A stretch of 64,000 bases of DNA from Acinetobacter lactucae (lineage in GTDB: Bacteria > Pseudomonadota > Gammaproteobacteria > Pseudomonadales > Moraxellaceae): the NCBI RefSeq assembly GCF_001605885.1, contig NZ_LRPE01000009.1, positions 1 to 64,000 on the forward strand, given 5' to 3'. This document shows, piece by piece, positions 28,087 to 37,839 of the stretch. A program made the translations under genes and the position numbers. The notes under the pieces are model-generated. The model had not been told where the DNA came from, did no database searches, and saw nothing but the letters and a program-made list of their open reading frames with translations. How positions within the stretch are numbered: position 1 is the first letter of the stretch; each line of letters opens with the position of its first letter.

Positions 28087-29397
28087 TTAAGGGCAATTTT
28101 CAAGGGATGGTTCAACATCCTTCTTCTTTAAAAATTTTGTATTGTTTTTAATATGATCAACAATATATTTCGCATCTTTCCCTACATCCATAAAACGACC
28201 AGACCCCCAAGTATTCAACCATGGTAAACCAATAAAGCACACATCAGAGTCAACGGTAATACCACGATCATGCATTGGATAACCATTATTTTGGAAAATG
28301 TCTAAGTCTATCCACGAATAATCTGGTCTAAAACCAATACACCAAATAATTGAGGTAATATTTTCAGCAGCTAAATCAATATGGGTAATTTCTTGCTCAG
28401 GTATCCAAAGGGGGTGATAAACCGATGCTGGCTCATCAGTTGTTATATTGTTCTTTGCTATATAATCATCTATAGAGGCATTAATGCGGTTATAAGTTGC
28501 GTCTGCCATTTTCAAATTTTGGTTTAAATCAGGACGGAAAACCAACTGCCCGTTTTGAAAGTCCTCAAAACGTCCAAGCAATTGCATCCCTTCTAAAGCA
28601 AATTTGCGTAAGTCAATGTCACGCCCGCCATCACGCCCAGTCACATAATGATTAGTACTATTGCGTACTTCTTCGCTATAACGATGATCTTTTACCGTAG
28701 TTTCGTAGTAACCCATTTCAAATAACCATGTCACTACATCTTTACCACGATAAAAACGCGCACATCGCGGTGCATCTCCTGTTGAAAGATAAACCTTTTT
28801 ACCAGCCAAATGAATGTCCTCAGCAATTTGTGCACCGGACTGACCCGAACCAACAACCAATACATTGCCTTCAGGAAGTTGATCAACATTAAAATATTGC
28901 TCCGAATGTATCACCAACACATTTTCAGGCAAAGTCTCACTGAGTTTTGGATAAATCGGCGTGTGATAACCACCAGCTGCTACTACCAATTGCTTAGCCG
29001 TAGTTTTTCCTAAATTAGTTTCAATTTCAAATTGTTGGGGTGCAACTTTGGCAACATGTGTCACCTGTACATTTAACAGTGCTGGAGGATTCAGCTTTTC
29101 AATAAAACTATCTAAATATTCAACGATTTCATTTTTCTTCATAAAACCATCGGGATCATTACCATTATAAGGATGATCAGGAAGTAAACACTGCCAATTT
29201 GGAGTTACAAGAGTAAAATTATCCCATCGCTTTTGGCGCCACGCATGTGTCAATTCTGATTCTTTTTCCAGAACCACATGATCAATACCCGCTTTTTGGA
29301 GGTAGTGACTAATACATAATCCTGCCTGTCCCCCACCAACAATCACAACATCATAATTCGACTGTAATTCCTGTGCTTGAATATTTAACGTTAACAT
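28087..29397 (-). CDS. nitH: NitH: flavin-dependent oxidoreductase (MSMEG_0569 family)
   Basis: A 436-residue FAD/NAD(P) monooxygenase-like protein with two dinucleotide motifs: VVIVGGGQAGLCISHYL near residue 17 and VLVVGSGQSGAQIAEDI near residue 180. It belongs to the family always found with Nit1C nitrilase clusters, where its exact reaction is not settled. As the last gene of the nit operon (10 bp after nitG) it may oxidise a nitrile- or cyanide-derived intermediate. The family is needed or conserved for cyanotrophic growth in Pseudomonas pseudoalcaligenes-type clusters. Confidence 0.85.
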   Translation of the reverse strand: MLTLNIQAQELQSNYDVVIVGGGQAGLCISHYLQKAGIDHVVLEKESELTHAWRQKRWDNFTLVTPNWQCLLPDHPYNGNDPDGFMKKNEIVEYLDSFIEKLNPPALLNVQVTHVAKVAPQQFEIETNLGKTTAKQLVVAAGGYHTPIYPKLSETLPENVLVIHSEQYFNVDQLPEGNVLVVGSGQSGAQIAEDIHLAGKKVYLSTGDAPRCARFYRGKDVVTWLFEMGYYETTVKDHRYSEEVRNSTNHYVTGRDGGRDIDLRKFALEGMQLLGRFEDFQNGQLVFRPDLNQNLKMADATYNRINASIDDYIAKNNITTDEPASVYHPLWIPEQEITHIDLAAENITSIIWCIGFRPDYSWIDLDIFQNNGYPMHDRGITVDSDVCFIGLPWLNTWGSGRFMDVGKDAKYIVDHIKNNTKFLKKKDVEPSLENCP

Positions 29398-29407
29398 TTT
29401 GTTCCCC

Positions 29408-29698
29408 TTATTCTTTGCTCATTTCAGTAATTTCGATTTGTTCATCTGCTTGTACGGCAAAAATTTGAGCTTGCCGTTTAATGGTGGCTAAACTATCCAT
29501 TGCTGAGCTACAAGCAAAACCGTAACGTGCTCTGACTCTCTCCGAAGCAGCATTCAAACCATTCTCAGCCTGCTTTAAAAAATGTGCTGCGGGATAACTT
29601 TCTCCCGCCACCAGATAGTCATAAATCACGGTGGAGGGTGAGTAATATTGCACATGCTCACCATTGGGCCATTTCACGGTAAAATTGACACTAGGCAT
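29408..29698 (-). CDS. nitG: NitG: MSMEG_0570 family small protein
   Basis: A 96-residue protein (MPSVNFTVKWPNGEHVQYYS) of the MSMEG_0570 family, conserved in Nit1C clusters and annotated as nitrogen-starvation related. The biochemical role is unknown. It overlaps the end of nitF by 8 bp, implying translational coupling. The pattern of a short beta-rich first half and helical second half suggests a small soluble accessory protein. Confidence 0.85.
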   Translation of the reverse strand: MPSVNFTVKWPNGEHVQYYSPSTVIYDYLVAGESYPAAHFLKQAENGLNAASERVRARYGFACSSAMDSLATIKRQAQIFAVQADEQIEITEMSKE

Positions 29699-30737
29699 AC
29701 TTGGCCTCCTGATTCATCAGCTCAATCGCACTCGACTGAGCCATTAACTTTTTTAAAATGTCGGCATAATCAAAGCCAGTAAAGCGTTGTTGCTGAAAAT
29801 CCCAAAAGCAGGCACTGTGTGCTTGATGGTAAATCTGAATTTTTCCAGTGGCATTGCATTCGCCAATCACGGCGCAGCAAATGTCCTGACTTTCAAACAG
29901 TTCAATCATGTCTTGGCATTCATCTTCATCGGCAGTCAGTAAAAAGCCGTAGCTGGGGAAAATTTGCAGCCATGTTTGCCAATCCACCCCATCTGGTTTT
30001 GGAATACGATCAAGATCAATGTTTGCACCACTTCCAGTGGCTTCGAGTAGCATCAATAAACTGCCCAAAATACCTGCATTGCTAATATCACGTGCAGCTT
30101 GGGCCAAACCTTGTTCCGCCAGTTGTGGTAGCACGGCCAATTGCGCCTGCAAAATACGTCCTGAGACACGTTCAAAGCATTTCCAATACACCGTGTTAGG
30201 GTGAAATTGCCCATGTAAATTGAGAGCAATCAAAATTTTCTGTTGCGGTTTGACATGCAAAATCGACAATAATTTTTGTGCCGTACCCTGAATTGCCACC
30301 GACAATGTCGGTTGATACTGAATGCCAATATTGCTATGCCCACCCACCAACGCCACACCATACGCAGCACAGGCATCTTGCATACCTTGCATTAACAGTT
30401 GCGCTTGTTCCGTGTCACGATGCCAAATGCTGTTCACTACCGACAATGCCTGTCCGCCCATTGCAGCAATATCACTGACATTCGCCATAACTGCCGACCA
30501 GCCTGCAAAATAAGGATGATTGGCAACAAAACTCGGCAACATTCCCTCACAGGCATGCAACAAATATTGATCTTGTAAGGCAACGGCTGCTGTGTCATCA
30601 CCGGGATAGGCATACAGCGCTTGCATTGTGTTTACACCCTCGACATTGGGCATAGACACGCTTTCGGCAATTGCCTGTTTAGAGAGCATTGCGGGGGTAT
30701 GCCGTAAAAATTCAAGCAGTTGATTAAGTGACATCAT
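29691..30737 (-). CDS. nitF: NitF: AIR synthase-related protein (sll0787 family)
   Basis: A 348-residue PurM/AIR-synthase-like protein. PurM-type motifs are visible: YPGDDTAAVALQ (phosphate/Mg site), ANVSDIAAMGGQ and GLAQAARDISNAGILGSLL. Relatives of the superfamily bind ATP and activate amides or carboxylates through phosphorylation. Within Nit1C it is one of the invariant genes, so it may activate a product of the nitrilase. Start overlaps nitE by 4 bp. GC content appears higher than in flanking catabolic genes. Confidence 0.87.
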   Translation of the reverse strand: MMSLNQLLEFLRHTPAMLSKQAIAESVSMPNVEGVNTMQALYAYPGDDTAAVALQDQYLLHACEGMLPSFVANHPYFAGWSAVMANVSDIAAMGGQALSVVNSIWHRDTEQAQLLMQGMQDACAAYGVALVGGHSNIGIQYQPTLSVAIQGTAQKLLSILHVKPQQKILIALNLHGQFHPNTVYWKCFERVSGRILQAQLAVLPQLAEQGLAQAARDISNAGILGSLLMLLEATGSGANIDLDRIPKPDGVDWQTWLQIFPSYGFLLTADEDECQDMIELFESQDICCAVIGECNATGKIQIYHQAHSACFWDFQQQRFTGFDYADILKKLMAQSSAIELMNQEAKYA

Positions 30738-31300
30738 CCCACCTCTTTCTGCATATAGGCCTGCATAGACACGTGTTGTAGCGGATAGTGTTTAATTTGT
30801 GCCTGCATTAAGACATGTGGAATATTAGCCACCTGTAACTCACGCATACTGTCCCAGCACAGTTTTTGGAAATAGCGTTCATTCTGCTGCTGTACGGTGG
30901 CTAAAAAAGTCTGACAGCCTAAATTTTTCGCGGTGGTCACGGCGGCATTAATCAAAGCTTTACCAATAGCATGATGGTAGCGATACAAAGGTTCGACACA
31001 TAAGCGCCCACCCCACCATGTATTTTTGCCATCGGGGAAAATACGTACCGCGCCCACCACACGATCATGTTCTCCAAACATATTTCCAATGGCGACAATG
31101 CCTAAAGCATTGAAGTCGTATTCATCACGATCTTCTTTTAAAATCTTTTGTTCATCACGAAAGGTGGCTTCACGGAGTCGGTAATATTGACGACGTTCCC
31201 AATCTTCCGAGACCACTTTGATGATGATGTCATCGCTCACAAACTGTTTCAGTTCTTCATTCAGTTCAAGCAACCATGGATAACGTGAAAGTTCCATCAT
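30734..31300 (-). CDS. nitE: NitE: GNAT acetyltransferase (MSMEG_0567 family)
   Basis: A 188-residue GNAT-fold protein. The acetyl-CoA region is LCVEPLYRYHHAIGKALINA, the usual R/Q-x-x-G-x-G/A loop being in relaxed form. It belongs to the MSMEG_0567/sll0786 N-acyltransferase family, specific to Nit1C clusters. In some organisms it is fused to the AIR-synthase-like NitF, which supports direct cooperation; here the genes are separate but overlap by 4 bp. It presumably acylates an amine intermediate. Confidence 0.85.
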   Translation of the reverse strand: MMELSRYPWLLELNEELKQFVSDDIIIKVVSEDWERRQYYRLREATFRDEQKILKEDRDEYDFNALGIVAIGNMFGEHDRVVGAVRIFPDGKNTWWGGRLCVEPLYRYHHAIGKALINAAVTTAKNLGCQTFLATVQQQNERYFQKLCWDSMRELQVANIPHVLMQAQIKHYPLQHVSMQAYMQKEVG

Positions 31301-31306
31301 GACCTC

Positions 31307-32386
31307 CTACTCGTAGGCTTTCAGTGAGGAACATGCCCCACACTTGGCACAACCGGCTTGGGTATCTTCCGAGTTCAAGCCCTGTTGGCGTAGTTGCTGT
31401 CCAATTTTTGGATAAAGCGATTGCATAAAGGCTTGATCAGGTTTGGCATGATGCTCCAGCGCTGTTCCCGCAATTGGCACGAAAGGCACCACAAAGGGAT
31501 ACACACCCATTTCAGTCAGTTTGCCAGTCATCTCGATGATTTCTTGTTCAGTGTCGCCCAAGCCTGCCAAAATGTAGGTGCTGACCTGACCACGCCCAAA
31601 CACTGCAACTGCTGCTTTAAAAGCTGAAAAATAGGTATCTAAGGACACTTCGGCTTTGCCCGGCATAATTTGATGACGTACCCGATCACTCACCGCTTCA
31701 AGGTGCATACCAATAGATACTGCCCCCACATCTTTAAGTTTATGAAACCATGCAAAATCATCAGGTGGTTCACATTGCACCTGTATCGGCAAATCCACTT
31801 CAGTACGAATGGCTTTCACACTGTCATATAGAATTTCTGCACCACGATCAGGGGTATTGGGTGTACCTGTGGTAATCACCATTTGTTTCACACCATCAAG
31901 TTCTACCGCAGCTTTAGCTACTTCTGCCAACTGCTCAGGGCGTTTTCGAATCAGTGTTCGCCCGCCTTTGAGCGATTGATCAATCGAGCAAAACTGACAT
32001 GCGGTGCTTTTATCGTTCATACGGATGCAATGCTGTAAAACCGTGGTGGCTAACACATCATGGCTGTGCAAGGTAGCAATTTGCTCGTATGAAATACCCT
32101 CAGCCGTCTGTAAATCGTAAAACCGTGGGCGAGATGGCGCAGTTAAAGTCGCCACAGGAATACGGTTCTTAAAAATAATGACCTTATCCGAATCAGGTTC
32201 TACTTGGGCACTATAAGGCGACTCTTGCGCAGCCAAATTTAGTATAGGAATCATCATGGTCTGCCCATCGAGACTCAAAGCCTTATGATCGCTTGGCCCT
32301 GCACCGCCCTTACGAGATAGACCAAACTCACCTTCCCATTTCAGACCGTTACATTGCAAATCGGTCAACAGTTGTATTGCAGACAT
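31307..32386 (-). CDS. nitD: NitD: radical SAM protein (MSMEG_0568 family)
   Basis: A 359-residue radical SAM protein of the Nit1C cluster. The likely iron-sulfur cysteines are Cys120, Cys130 and Cys133 (HCIRMNDKSTACQFCS), a C-x9-C-x2-C spacing instead of the common C-x3-C-x2-C. A second cysteine group, C-x2-C-x2-C at residues 346-352 near the C-terminus, could hold an auxiliary cluster. It is expected to use S-adenosylmethionine to start radical chemistry; the substrate is unknown. It is 36 bp from nitC and 6 bp from nitE. Confidence 0.9.
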   Translation of the reverse strand: MSAIQLLTDLQCNGLKWEGEFGLSRKGGAGPSDHKALSLDGQTMMIPILNLAAQESPYSAQVEPDSDKVIIFKNRIPVATLTAPSRPRFYDLQTAEGISYEQIATLHSHDVLATTVLQHCIRMNDKSTACQFCSIDQSLKGGRTLIRKRPEQLAEVAKAAVELDGVKQMVITTGTPNTPDRGAEILYDSVKAIRTEVDLPIQVQCEPPDDFAWFHKLKDVGAVSIGMHLEAVSDRVRHQIMPGKAEVSLDTYFSAFKAAVAVFGRGQVSTYILAGLGDTEQEIIEMTGKLTEMGVYPFVVPFVPIAGTALEHHAKPDQAFMQSLYPKIGQQLRQQGLNSEDTQAGCAKCGACSSLKAYE

Positions 32387-32422
32387 ACTCGCCCCCTATC
32401 TTCGCTATTGGCTTGCTACGGT

Positions 32423-33415
32423 TTAAACCTGTTCTTCGTTAAATCTGGAAAGTTTTTCTAGATGTGCCTGATCTGAGGTTTCAACTTTCAGTTCGTGCAA
32501 CACCTGTGTTGGACGACGGTCAATCAACACACTTAACAACTCTGGCCGGCTGTAATGCCCAACTGAATCCATCATGCGTTTACGTTTATCAATCAAGCTA
32601 AAATCAAGATCAGCAATGCAATAGCCTTCGCCTTGTGTAATTGGCGGTGCTAAAAATTTACCTTCGGGTGAAACAATGGCAGTAAAGCAACCACCAGAGA
32701 TTGGAGCTAACTCACAACCTGTATCTTGCATAATTTGCTGCTGTTGCTCAGGGTGTAACCACGCAGTGGCATTGACCACAAAACAACCCGACTCTAAGGC
32801 ATGATGTTGAATAGTGGCACTAATCTGATCGGCAAACACCTGACCGACCAATGAACCGGGGAACATGGCAGCATGAATTTGCTCACCATCTGCCATCAAG
32901 GCAAAACGCGCCAATGGGTTATAATGCTCCCAACACGCCAATGAACCAATGCGTCCAACAGCTGAATCAATAGCACGTAAACCACTACCATCGCCTTGTC
33001 CCCATACCATGCGTTCATGATAAGTCGGCGTGATTTTGCGACGGTGCTGAATAATCGAACCATCCGCATCAAACAACAACTGTGCGTTATAAATTGTGCC
33101 GCCTACACGTTCGTTAATCCCAATTGACACCACCATATTGGCGTCTCGACAAGCCTGTCCAATGGCAAAAGTCGCTTCTGATGGCACGACGACCGATTCA
33201 TTGAGCAATTTAAGATGTTCTTTGCCCATTGCAAATGGCGGTTGCACAAAAGAAAAATAAGGGTAATAAGGCACTACTGTTTCAGGAAAAACTGCAAACT
33301 GCACACCTTGTTTGCCTAACTCAAAAATAATGTCACAGACTTTTTGCACCGTGGCTTTTTGGCTATATAACACCGGACTACATTGCACTGCGGCAGCTTT
33401 AACGATTCGACTCAT
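32423..33415 (-). CDS. nitC: NitC: Nit6803-type nitrilase
   Basis: A 330-residue nitrilase. The catalytic triad is Glu45 ([10 protein letters not shown]), Lys127 ([10 protein letters not shown]) and Cys161 ([10 protein letters not shown]). It matches the Nit1C/sll0784 branch, where the enzyme hydrolyses aliphatic nitriles such as those formed from cyanide (2-hydroxynitriles, beta-cyanoalanine-like) to acid and ammonia. In P. pseudoalcaligenes the nitC gene is essential for cyanide assimilation. It is the second gene of the operon, 27 bp after nitB. Confidence 0.93.
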   Translation of the reverse strand: MSRIVKAAAVQCSPVLYSQKATVQKVCDIIFELGKQGVQFAVFPETVVPYYPYFSFVQPPFAMGKEHLKLLNESVVVPSEATFAIGQACRDANMVVSIGINERVGGTIYNAQLLFDADGSIIQHRRKITPTYHERMVWGQGDGSGLRAIDSAVGRIGSLACWEHYNPLARFALMADGEQIHAAMFPGSLVGQVFADQISATIQHHALESGCFVVNATAWLHPEQQQQIMQDTGCELAPISGGCFTAIVSPEGKFLAPPITQGEGYCIADLDFSLIDKRKRMMDSVGHYSRPELLSVLIDRRPTQVLHELKVETSDQAHLEKLSRFNEEQV

Positions 33416-33442
33416 GACTTATTCCCCTTTCTTCTCAAGCTT

Positions 33443-33925
33443 TTAAACAGTCCAAGTGTCAATGATCAACGCATTATCACGGCGCATTAACAATTTCAAA
33501 TCCATCACATCCAAAGGATTGATTGGGCGAATACCAGCAATCAATGCTTTTTCAGTTTGGCCATATAAAGCTTGCAATGCGAAACGGCAGGCATACACTT
33601 CACCACCTTCTTCCATAAAAGCTTTTAACTGATTATTCACAGCCAAATGCCCCGGAAAAGCTTCCGCACCGAGAGTTGGGAAACCACGTTGCACCCCCAA
33701 TTGCACACCTGGTCCATAAAGCAAAATTTTGGTTTCAAAACCTTTGCGTAATAAGCGTTTAGCTTGCAGCACATTGACCAAACCAATTGATCCTTCAAAA
33801 GCCATGGTGTGAAAAGTCACTAAAGCTTTTTCGCCCGGCTGCGCTTTTACATCCTCAAAGACCTTTTCTTCATAATCGACAAGAAAATCACCATCTTTGT
33901 ATTGTTCAATATCAACTTTTGGCAT
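33443..33925 (-). CDS. nitB: NitB: MSMEG_0572/sll0783 family protein
   Basis: A 160-residue protein of the MSMEG_0572/sll0783 family, the first gene of every Nit1C cluster; function unknown, with a DsrE-like flavour ([20 protein letters not shown]). The frame extends to 33958, but the ATG at 33925 ([10 protein letters not shown]) follows a good AGGAG site. Its promoter is the sigma-54 element at 33983-34000, placing the transcription start about 45 bp before the codon. Confidence 0.87.
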   Translation of the reverse strand: MPKVDIEQYKDGDFLVDYEEKVFEDVKAQPGEKALVTFHTMAFEGSIGLVNVLQAKRLLRKGFETKILLYGPGVQLGVQRGFPTLGAEAFPGHLAVNNQLKAFMEEGGEVYACRFALQALYGQTEKALIAGIRPINPLDVMDLKLLMRRDNALIIDTWTV

Positions 33926-33982
33926 AGCAGCTCCTCGTATAATGCTATTTGCAATCAACCAGTGTTTGGTTTGATAGAGTTA

Positions 33983-34000
33983 TTGCGAGAGCTGTGCCAA
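33983..34000 (-). promoter_or_regulatory. Sigma-54 promoter of nitBCDEFGH
   Basis: On the minus strand the sequence reads TTGGCACAGCTCTCGCAA. The -24 GG and -12 GC are exactly 10 nt apart, and TGGCAC is a perfect -24 element. It lies 58 bp before nitB and faces away from the sigma-54 activator gene nitA, which fits NitA-dependent expression. Confidence 0.85.
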
Positions 34001-34099
34001 GTTTAGTTTTTATTTGAAATTTATTTTTAAAGTATTGAAATATAAAAATTAATTTTTATAAAAAGTTTTTATTGCTTAAAAATAAAACACTAGATAATT

Positions 34100-34151
34100 A
34101 TGATTTTTCGTAGTAATATGAAATTTCATAGTAAAAAATATGAAATTTCAT
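34100..34151. promoter_or_regulatory. Tandem palindromic sites, probable NitA enhancer
   Basis: ATGAAATTTCAT occurs twice, at 34118-34129 and 34140-34151, 22 bp apart (about two helical turns), each followed by AG. A weaker third copy, ATGATTTTTCGTAG, is at 34100. The pair begins about 118 bp upstream of the nitB sigma-54 promoter, a normal enhancer distance. The second copy covers the first ATG of nitA, so it could also repress nitA. Confidence 0.65.
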
Positions 34152-36074
34152 AGCATGAACAATAGCGATTTTATTTCAGACTGGGTGACTTCTGAGAATT
34201 CGATACGACCATTGGCCTTCGAACATACCTCACAGGCTTTACTGATACTGGACCCACATCAAAACCAGTTTGTCGATGTCAATATCAGTGCAACACGTTT
34301 GCTGCGCTATGAACGTCATGAATTGATCCAAAAAACTGTTACATCAATCTTCGGACATTTCAGTCAACTTCCTCACTTAATGGCATTTACAGAAGAAACA
34401 TTAGATAAAGGATTTGCATGGAATAATGAAATGTATGCCTTCGATAAAAATGGTGAAAAAATTCAGCTGGATATCAGTTCTGTTTCCATTCCCTATAAAA
34501 ATAAAACTTTATTGATCTGGTCATTGGTTGATGTCAAAGATCTTGAACTACGCCAACTGAATAAAAATGCTGACAAAATGATTCGTGCTGGAATTAAGGA
34601 ATGGCAAGCACTGCAAGAACTTTTTATCGACTCCGATACTGGTAAACATTTATTACTTAGCTCCGTAGGAGATGGTATTTACAGTATCAATCAACAAGGC
34701 TTATGTACTTTCATAAATCCTGTTGGTGCAAAAATGCTAGGGCTACAACCTGAGAATGTACTTGGTAAAAATATTCACAAAATTCACCATCATACTCATG
34801 AAAATGGTGAACACTATCCTGTTGAAGACTGCCCAATTTATGCAGCGGTTCACGATGGAGTGGTACATGAAGGAATACAGGAAATTTTTTGGCGGCGTGA
34901 TGGTAGTTATTTTCCAGTAGAATTTACCAGCACTCCTATTATTCGTGACAGTGAAATTATTGGTGCAGTGGTGGTATTTAGGGATATCAGTGACCGCCTC
35001 AATACTGAAAAACAACTCACCCATGCACTAGGTGAATTACAAGAGTTAAAAAGTCGCCTTGAGCAGCAAAATGAATATCTGCAAGAAGAAATTTTACAAG
35101 AAAATCAATATCATGAAATTGTCGGAAATAGCGCATCTATCTTACAAATTATTGAAAAAATCAAAGTAGTTGCCCCTACCGATGCCAATGTAATGATTTA
35201 TGGTGAATCTGGTACAGGTAAAGAGTTAATCGCACGCGCTATTCACCAATCTAGTCACCGTAAACAATACCCATTGATACGAGTTAATTGTGCTGCGATT
35301 CCATCAGAACTCTTTGAAAGTGAATTTTTCGGGCATGTCAAAGGAGCATTTACTGGAGCGATACGTGATCGGGCTGGACGTTTTGAACTAGCAGACCAAG
35401 GTACTTTGTTTTTAGATGAAATTGGTGAAATTCCACTGGAGCTGCAAAGTAAATTACTGAGGGTGTTGCAAGAAGGCACCTTTGAACGTGTTGGTGAAGA
35501 AAAAACCCGTCATGTCGATGTTCGGATTATTGCCGCAACTAACCGTAATTTAAAAGAAGAAGTAAAGCTCAAACATTTCCGTGAAGACTTGTATTTCCGC
35601 CTGAATGTTTTCCCAATTTACTCTCCAGCATTACGAGATCGTAAAGAAGATATCCCGTTATTGGTCAGCCATTTTACCAAGCTGATTAGTGAACAGCGAA
35701 AAGTGCAATACTTACCATTTTCACAAAAACATATTTTGGAATTACAGCAATATGACTGGCCGGGTAATATCCGTGAGCTACAAAATGTGATTGAGCGAGC
35801 CATGATTACTGCTAAACAAGGCATGGTATCGTTCCAATATTTACTTGAAGAACACCCCCAAAGCAAAGCCATTACAGCACAAGAAAAGCAGGCTCAACTT
35901 GCAAATCAAGTGTTAACCGTACAACAACTGAAAGATTTAGAAGTGCAAAATCTCACAACTGCCGTACAGCAATGTGAAGGAAAAATTTTTGGGGAAGATG
36001 GTGCAGCTAAGCTATTGGGAATAAATCCGACGACATTGATCTCAAAATTGAAAAAATTTGAAATTAATTATTAA
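34140..36074 (+). CDS. nitA: NitA: sigma-54-dependent activator with PAS domains
   Basis: A 644-residue enhancer-binding protein. Two N-terminal PAS-like domains (about 25-140 and 170-290) are followed by a short coiled coil and an AAA+ domain with GESGTGKE (Walker A), GAFTGA (sigma-54 contact) and LFLDEIGEI (Walker B). The Fis-type helix-turn-helix is at the end ([20 protein letters not shown]). It is divergent from nitB and should activate the nit operon in response to cyanide, nitriles or nitrogen status. The ATG at 34140 lies inside a palindrome and has no ribosome binding site; Met6 at 34155 is a real alternative. Its stop overlaps that of the convergent LysR gene. Confidence 0.88.
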   Translation: MKFHSMNNSDFISDWVTSENSIRPLAFEHTSQALLILDPHQNQFVDVNISATRLLRYERHELIQKTVTSIFGHFSQLPHLMAFTEETLDKGFAWNNEMYAFDKNGEKIQLDISSVSIPYKNKTLLIWSLVDVKDLELRQLNKNADKMIRAGIKEWQALQELFIDSDTGKHLLLSSVGDGIYSINQQGLCTFINPVGAKMLGLQPENVLGKNIHKIHHHTHENGEHYPVEDCPIYAAVHDGVVHEGIQEIFWRRDGSYFPVEFTSTPIIRDSEIIGAVVVFRDISDRLNTEKQLTHALGELQELKSRLEQQNEYLQEEILQENQYHEIVGNSASILQIIEKIKVVAPTDANVMIYGESGTGKELIARAIHQSSHRKQYPLIRVNCAAIPSELFESEFFGHVKGAFTGAIRDRAGRFELADQGTLFLDEIGEIPLELQSKLLRVLQEGTFERVGEEKTRHVDVRIIAATNRNLKEEVKLKHFREDLYFRLNVFPIYSPALRDRKEDIPLLVSHFTKLISEQRKVQYLPFSQKHILELQQYDWPGNIRELQNVIERAMITAKQGMVSFQYLLEEHPQSKAITAQEKQAQLANQVLTVQQLKDLEVQNLTTAVQQCEGKIFGEDGAAKLLGINPTTLISKLKKFEINY

Positions 36075-36979
36075 TTCAAGTGTTTCATATCCCAAGGAGC
36101 AATATCACCACCAAATCTTTCGGCCAAAAAATCAATCAGTAAACGTAGCGCTAAAGGCTGATGACGACGTGATAAATAAATCGCTTGGATATTTAAAGGC
36201 TCTAATTGATATTGAGGTAAAAGGACTTCCAACTCGCCATTGGCAAGTTCTTTACCAATATAATAAGTTGGCAGCATGGCAATCCCCGCACCTGCTAAAG
36301 CACCTGCAAGCACGATAGATGTTTCATTGGCTATCAACTTAGACGATACAGCGACTGTCGTTAGCTGTTCGCCTAACCACAAATCAAAAGAAGAATATCT
36401 TGTACTGTGAATAATCGCATGATGTGTTGTCAAGTCTTGTAGCGTCTGGGGTTTTCCCATACGCTTAAGATAAGCTGGTGAAGCACATATCACTGAATGA
36501 CAGACTGCCAAATGCCGTGCAATTAAACCTTCTTCTATTCGATTACTGAGTCGAATTGCTAAATCAATACGATCTTCAACTAAATCGACTGTACCATCAA
36601 GCATCATCATCTCAATTTCAACTTTAGGATAATGCGCTTGGAAATCGACTATTGCAGTCATGAGCTGAGCCTGTGTAAAGGATGGTGTAGAAGTAACACG
36701 TAACTTCCCTTGAACTTCGCCACCCTGTGCCGCCTGAAGTACAATATCCTCAGTCAAGACCAACATTTCTCTGAAATTTTTTAAGAATTTTTCACCAGCT
36801 TCACTCAACGAAAGTTTTCTTGTGGTTCGGTGCAGTAATCGAACTCCTAACCATTCTTCTAAATGTTCTAAATAGCGTGTTGCCATCGCACGTGACATAT
36901 CTAAAGCATTTGCCGCTGCACTAATGGTACCTCGATCAACAGTTTCTACAAAAACGCGTATCGACGTCAAACGATCCAT
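36071..36979 (-). CDS. LysR family regulator
   Basis: A 302-residue LysR-type regulator with N-terminal winged helix (GTISAAANALDMSRAMATRYL) and an AaeR/DmlR-like substrate-binding domain. It is divergent from the DsbA-like gene with 146 bp between them, the usual layout for a LysR protein and its target. The stop codons of this gene and nitA share the sequence TTAA, so the genes overlap tail to tail. Inducer unknown. Confidence 0.87.
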   Translation of the reverse strand: MDRLTSIRVFVETVDRGTISAAANALDMSRAMATRYLEHLEEWLGVRLLHRTTRKLSLSEAGEKFLKNFREMLVLTEDIVLQAAQGGEVQGKLRVTSTPSFTQAQLMTAIVDFQAHYPKVEIEMMMLDGTVDLVEDRIDLAIRLSNRIEEGLIARHLAVCHSVICASPAYLKRMGKPQTLQDLTTHHAIIHSTRYSSFDLWLGEQLTTVAVSSKLIANETSIVLAGALAGAGIAMLPTYYIGKELANGELEVLLPQYQLEPLNIQAIYLSRRHQPLALRLLIDFLAERFGGDIAPWDMKHLN

Positions 36980-37125
36980 GATTTGCTCGATTTAGTAAAC
37001 AATGATTTAACTTTTAAAGAGTATATCTTTGTTTTAGTCATCAATACAATTCTTGAACGTTCAATGAATATCTCTAACAAATAGAGTCAATCATTCATCA
37101 AAACCCATTTCCAAAGGATGTAACG

Positions 37126-37767
37126 ATGAACCCATTTAATCTCCCATCTCAATCTATTGTCTACGTCATGGATGCCTATTGCGGATGGTGTTGGGGTTTC
37201 TCTAAACAACTGCAAGCATTTGAGACAGCCAATCGACACCGTATTGCATTCACTGCTATTTCGGGCGGACTTTTTGTTGGGGATCATGCTCAACCTATCT
37301 CGAACTATCCTCATATTCCTGAGGCAAACAAGCGAATTACCAGTTTAACTGGCGCAGTTTTTGGTGAAGAATATGATACTTTGTTAAATGATGGCTCAAT
37401 GATTTTAAATTCATTAGATGCAGGTATTGCATTCGCTGTACTTCGAGATCATGCCCCAGACAAAGCCATACATTGGGCACATGAGCTACAACATGCTTTT
37501 TATATTCGTGGTTTGAGTCTATCTGACCACACCACCATCACGGATATTGCAACTGCTGGTGGACTGGATAAAAATGCCGTATTACGGGATTTAAAAAATG
37601 GATCTGGACAAAAGCAAGCTTTGGCTGATTTTGCAATGAGTCGAGCGCTAGGCGTATCCTCTTTTCCAACTTTGTTGTTTGTTGATGGCGATAAGGTACA
37701 TCAATTGCCTGCAACAGGTTCGACTTTACAAACACTCAATAACAAACTCGATAATTTATTGGCATAA
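37126..37767 (+). CDS. DsbA/FrnE-like thiol oxidoreductase
   Basis: A 213-residue thioredoxin-fold protein with an N-terminal CGWC active site (MDAYCGWCWGF) and cis-Pro region SSFPTLLF. No signal peptide is visible, so it is probably cytoplasmic, like the FrnE branch. Such proteins often act on oxidative stress or detoxification. It is followed 72 bp later by an alpha/beta hydrolase and both probably respond to the divergent LysR regulator. Confidence 0.85.
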   Translation: MNPFNLPSQSIVYVMDAYCGWCWGFSKQLQAFETANRHRIAFTAISGGLFVGDHAQPISNYPHIPEANKRITSLTGAVFGEEYDTLLNDGSMILNSLDAGIAFAVLRDHAPDKAIHWAHELQHAFYIRGLSLSDHTTITDIATAGGLDKNAVLRDLKNGSGQKQALADFAMSRALGVSSFPTLLFVDGDKVHQLPATGSTLQTLNNKLDNLLA

Positions 37768-37839
37768 ATTACCGGACTTAGACACGCATCGCACTCGTAG
37801 CAATTCCCTAATTCATCTTAGTGTTAAAAGGTAAAACTC

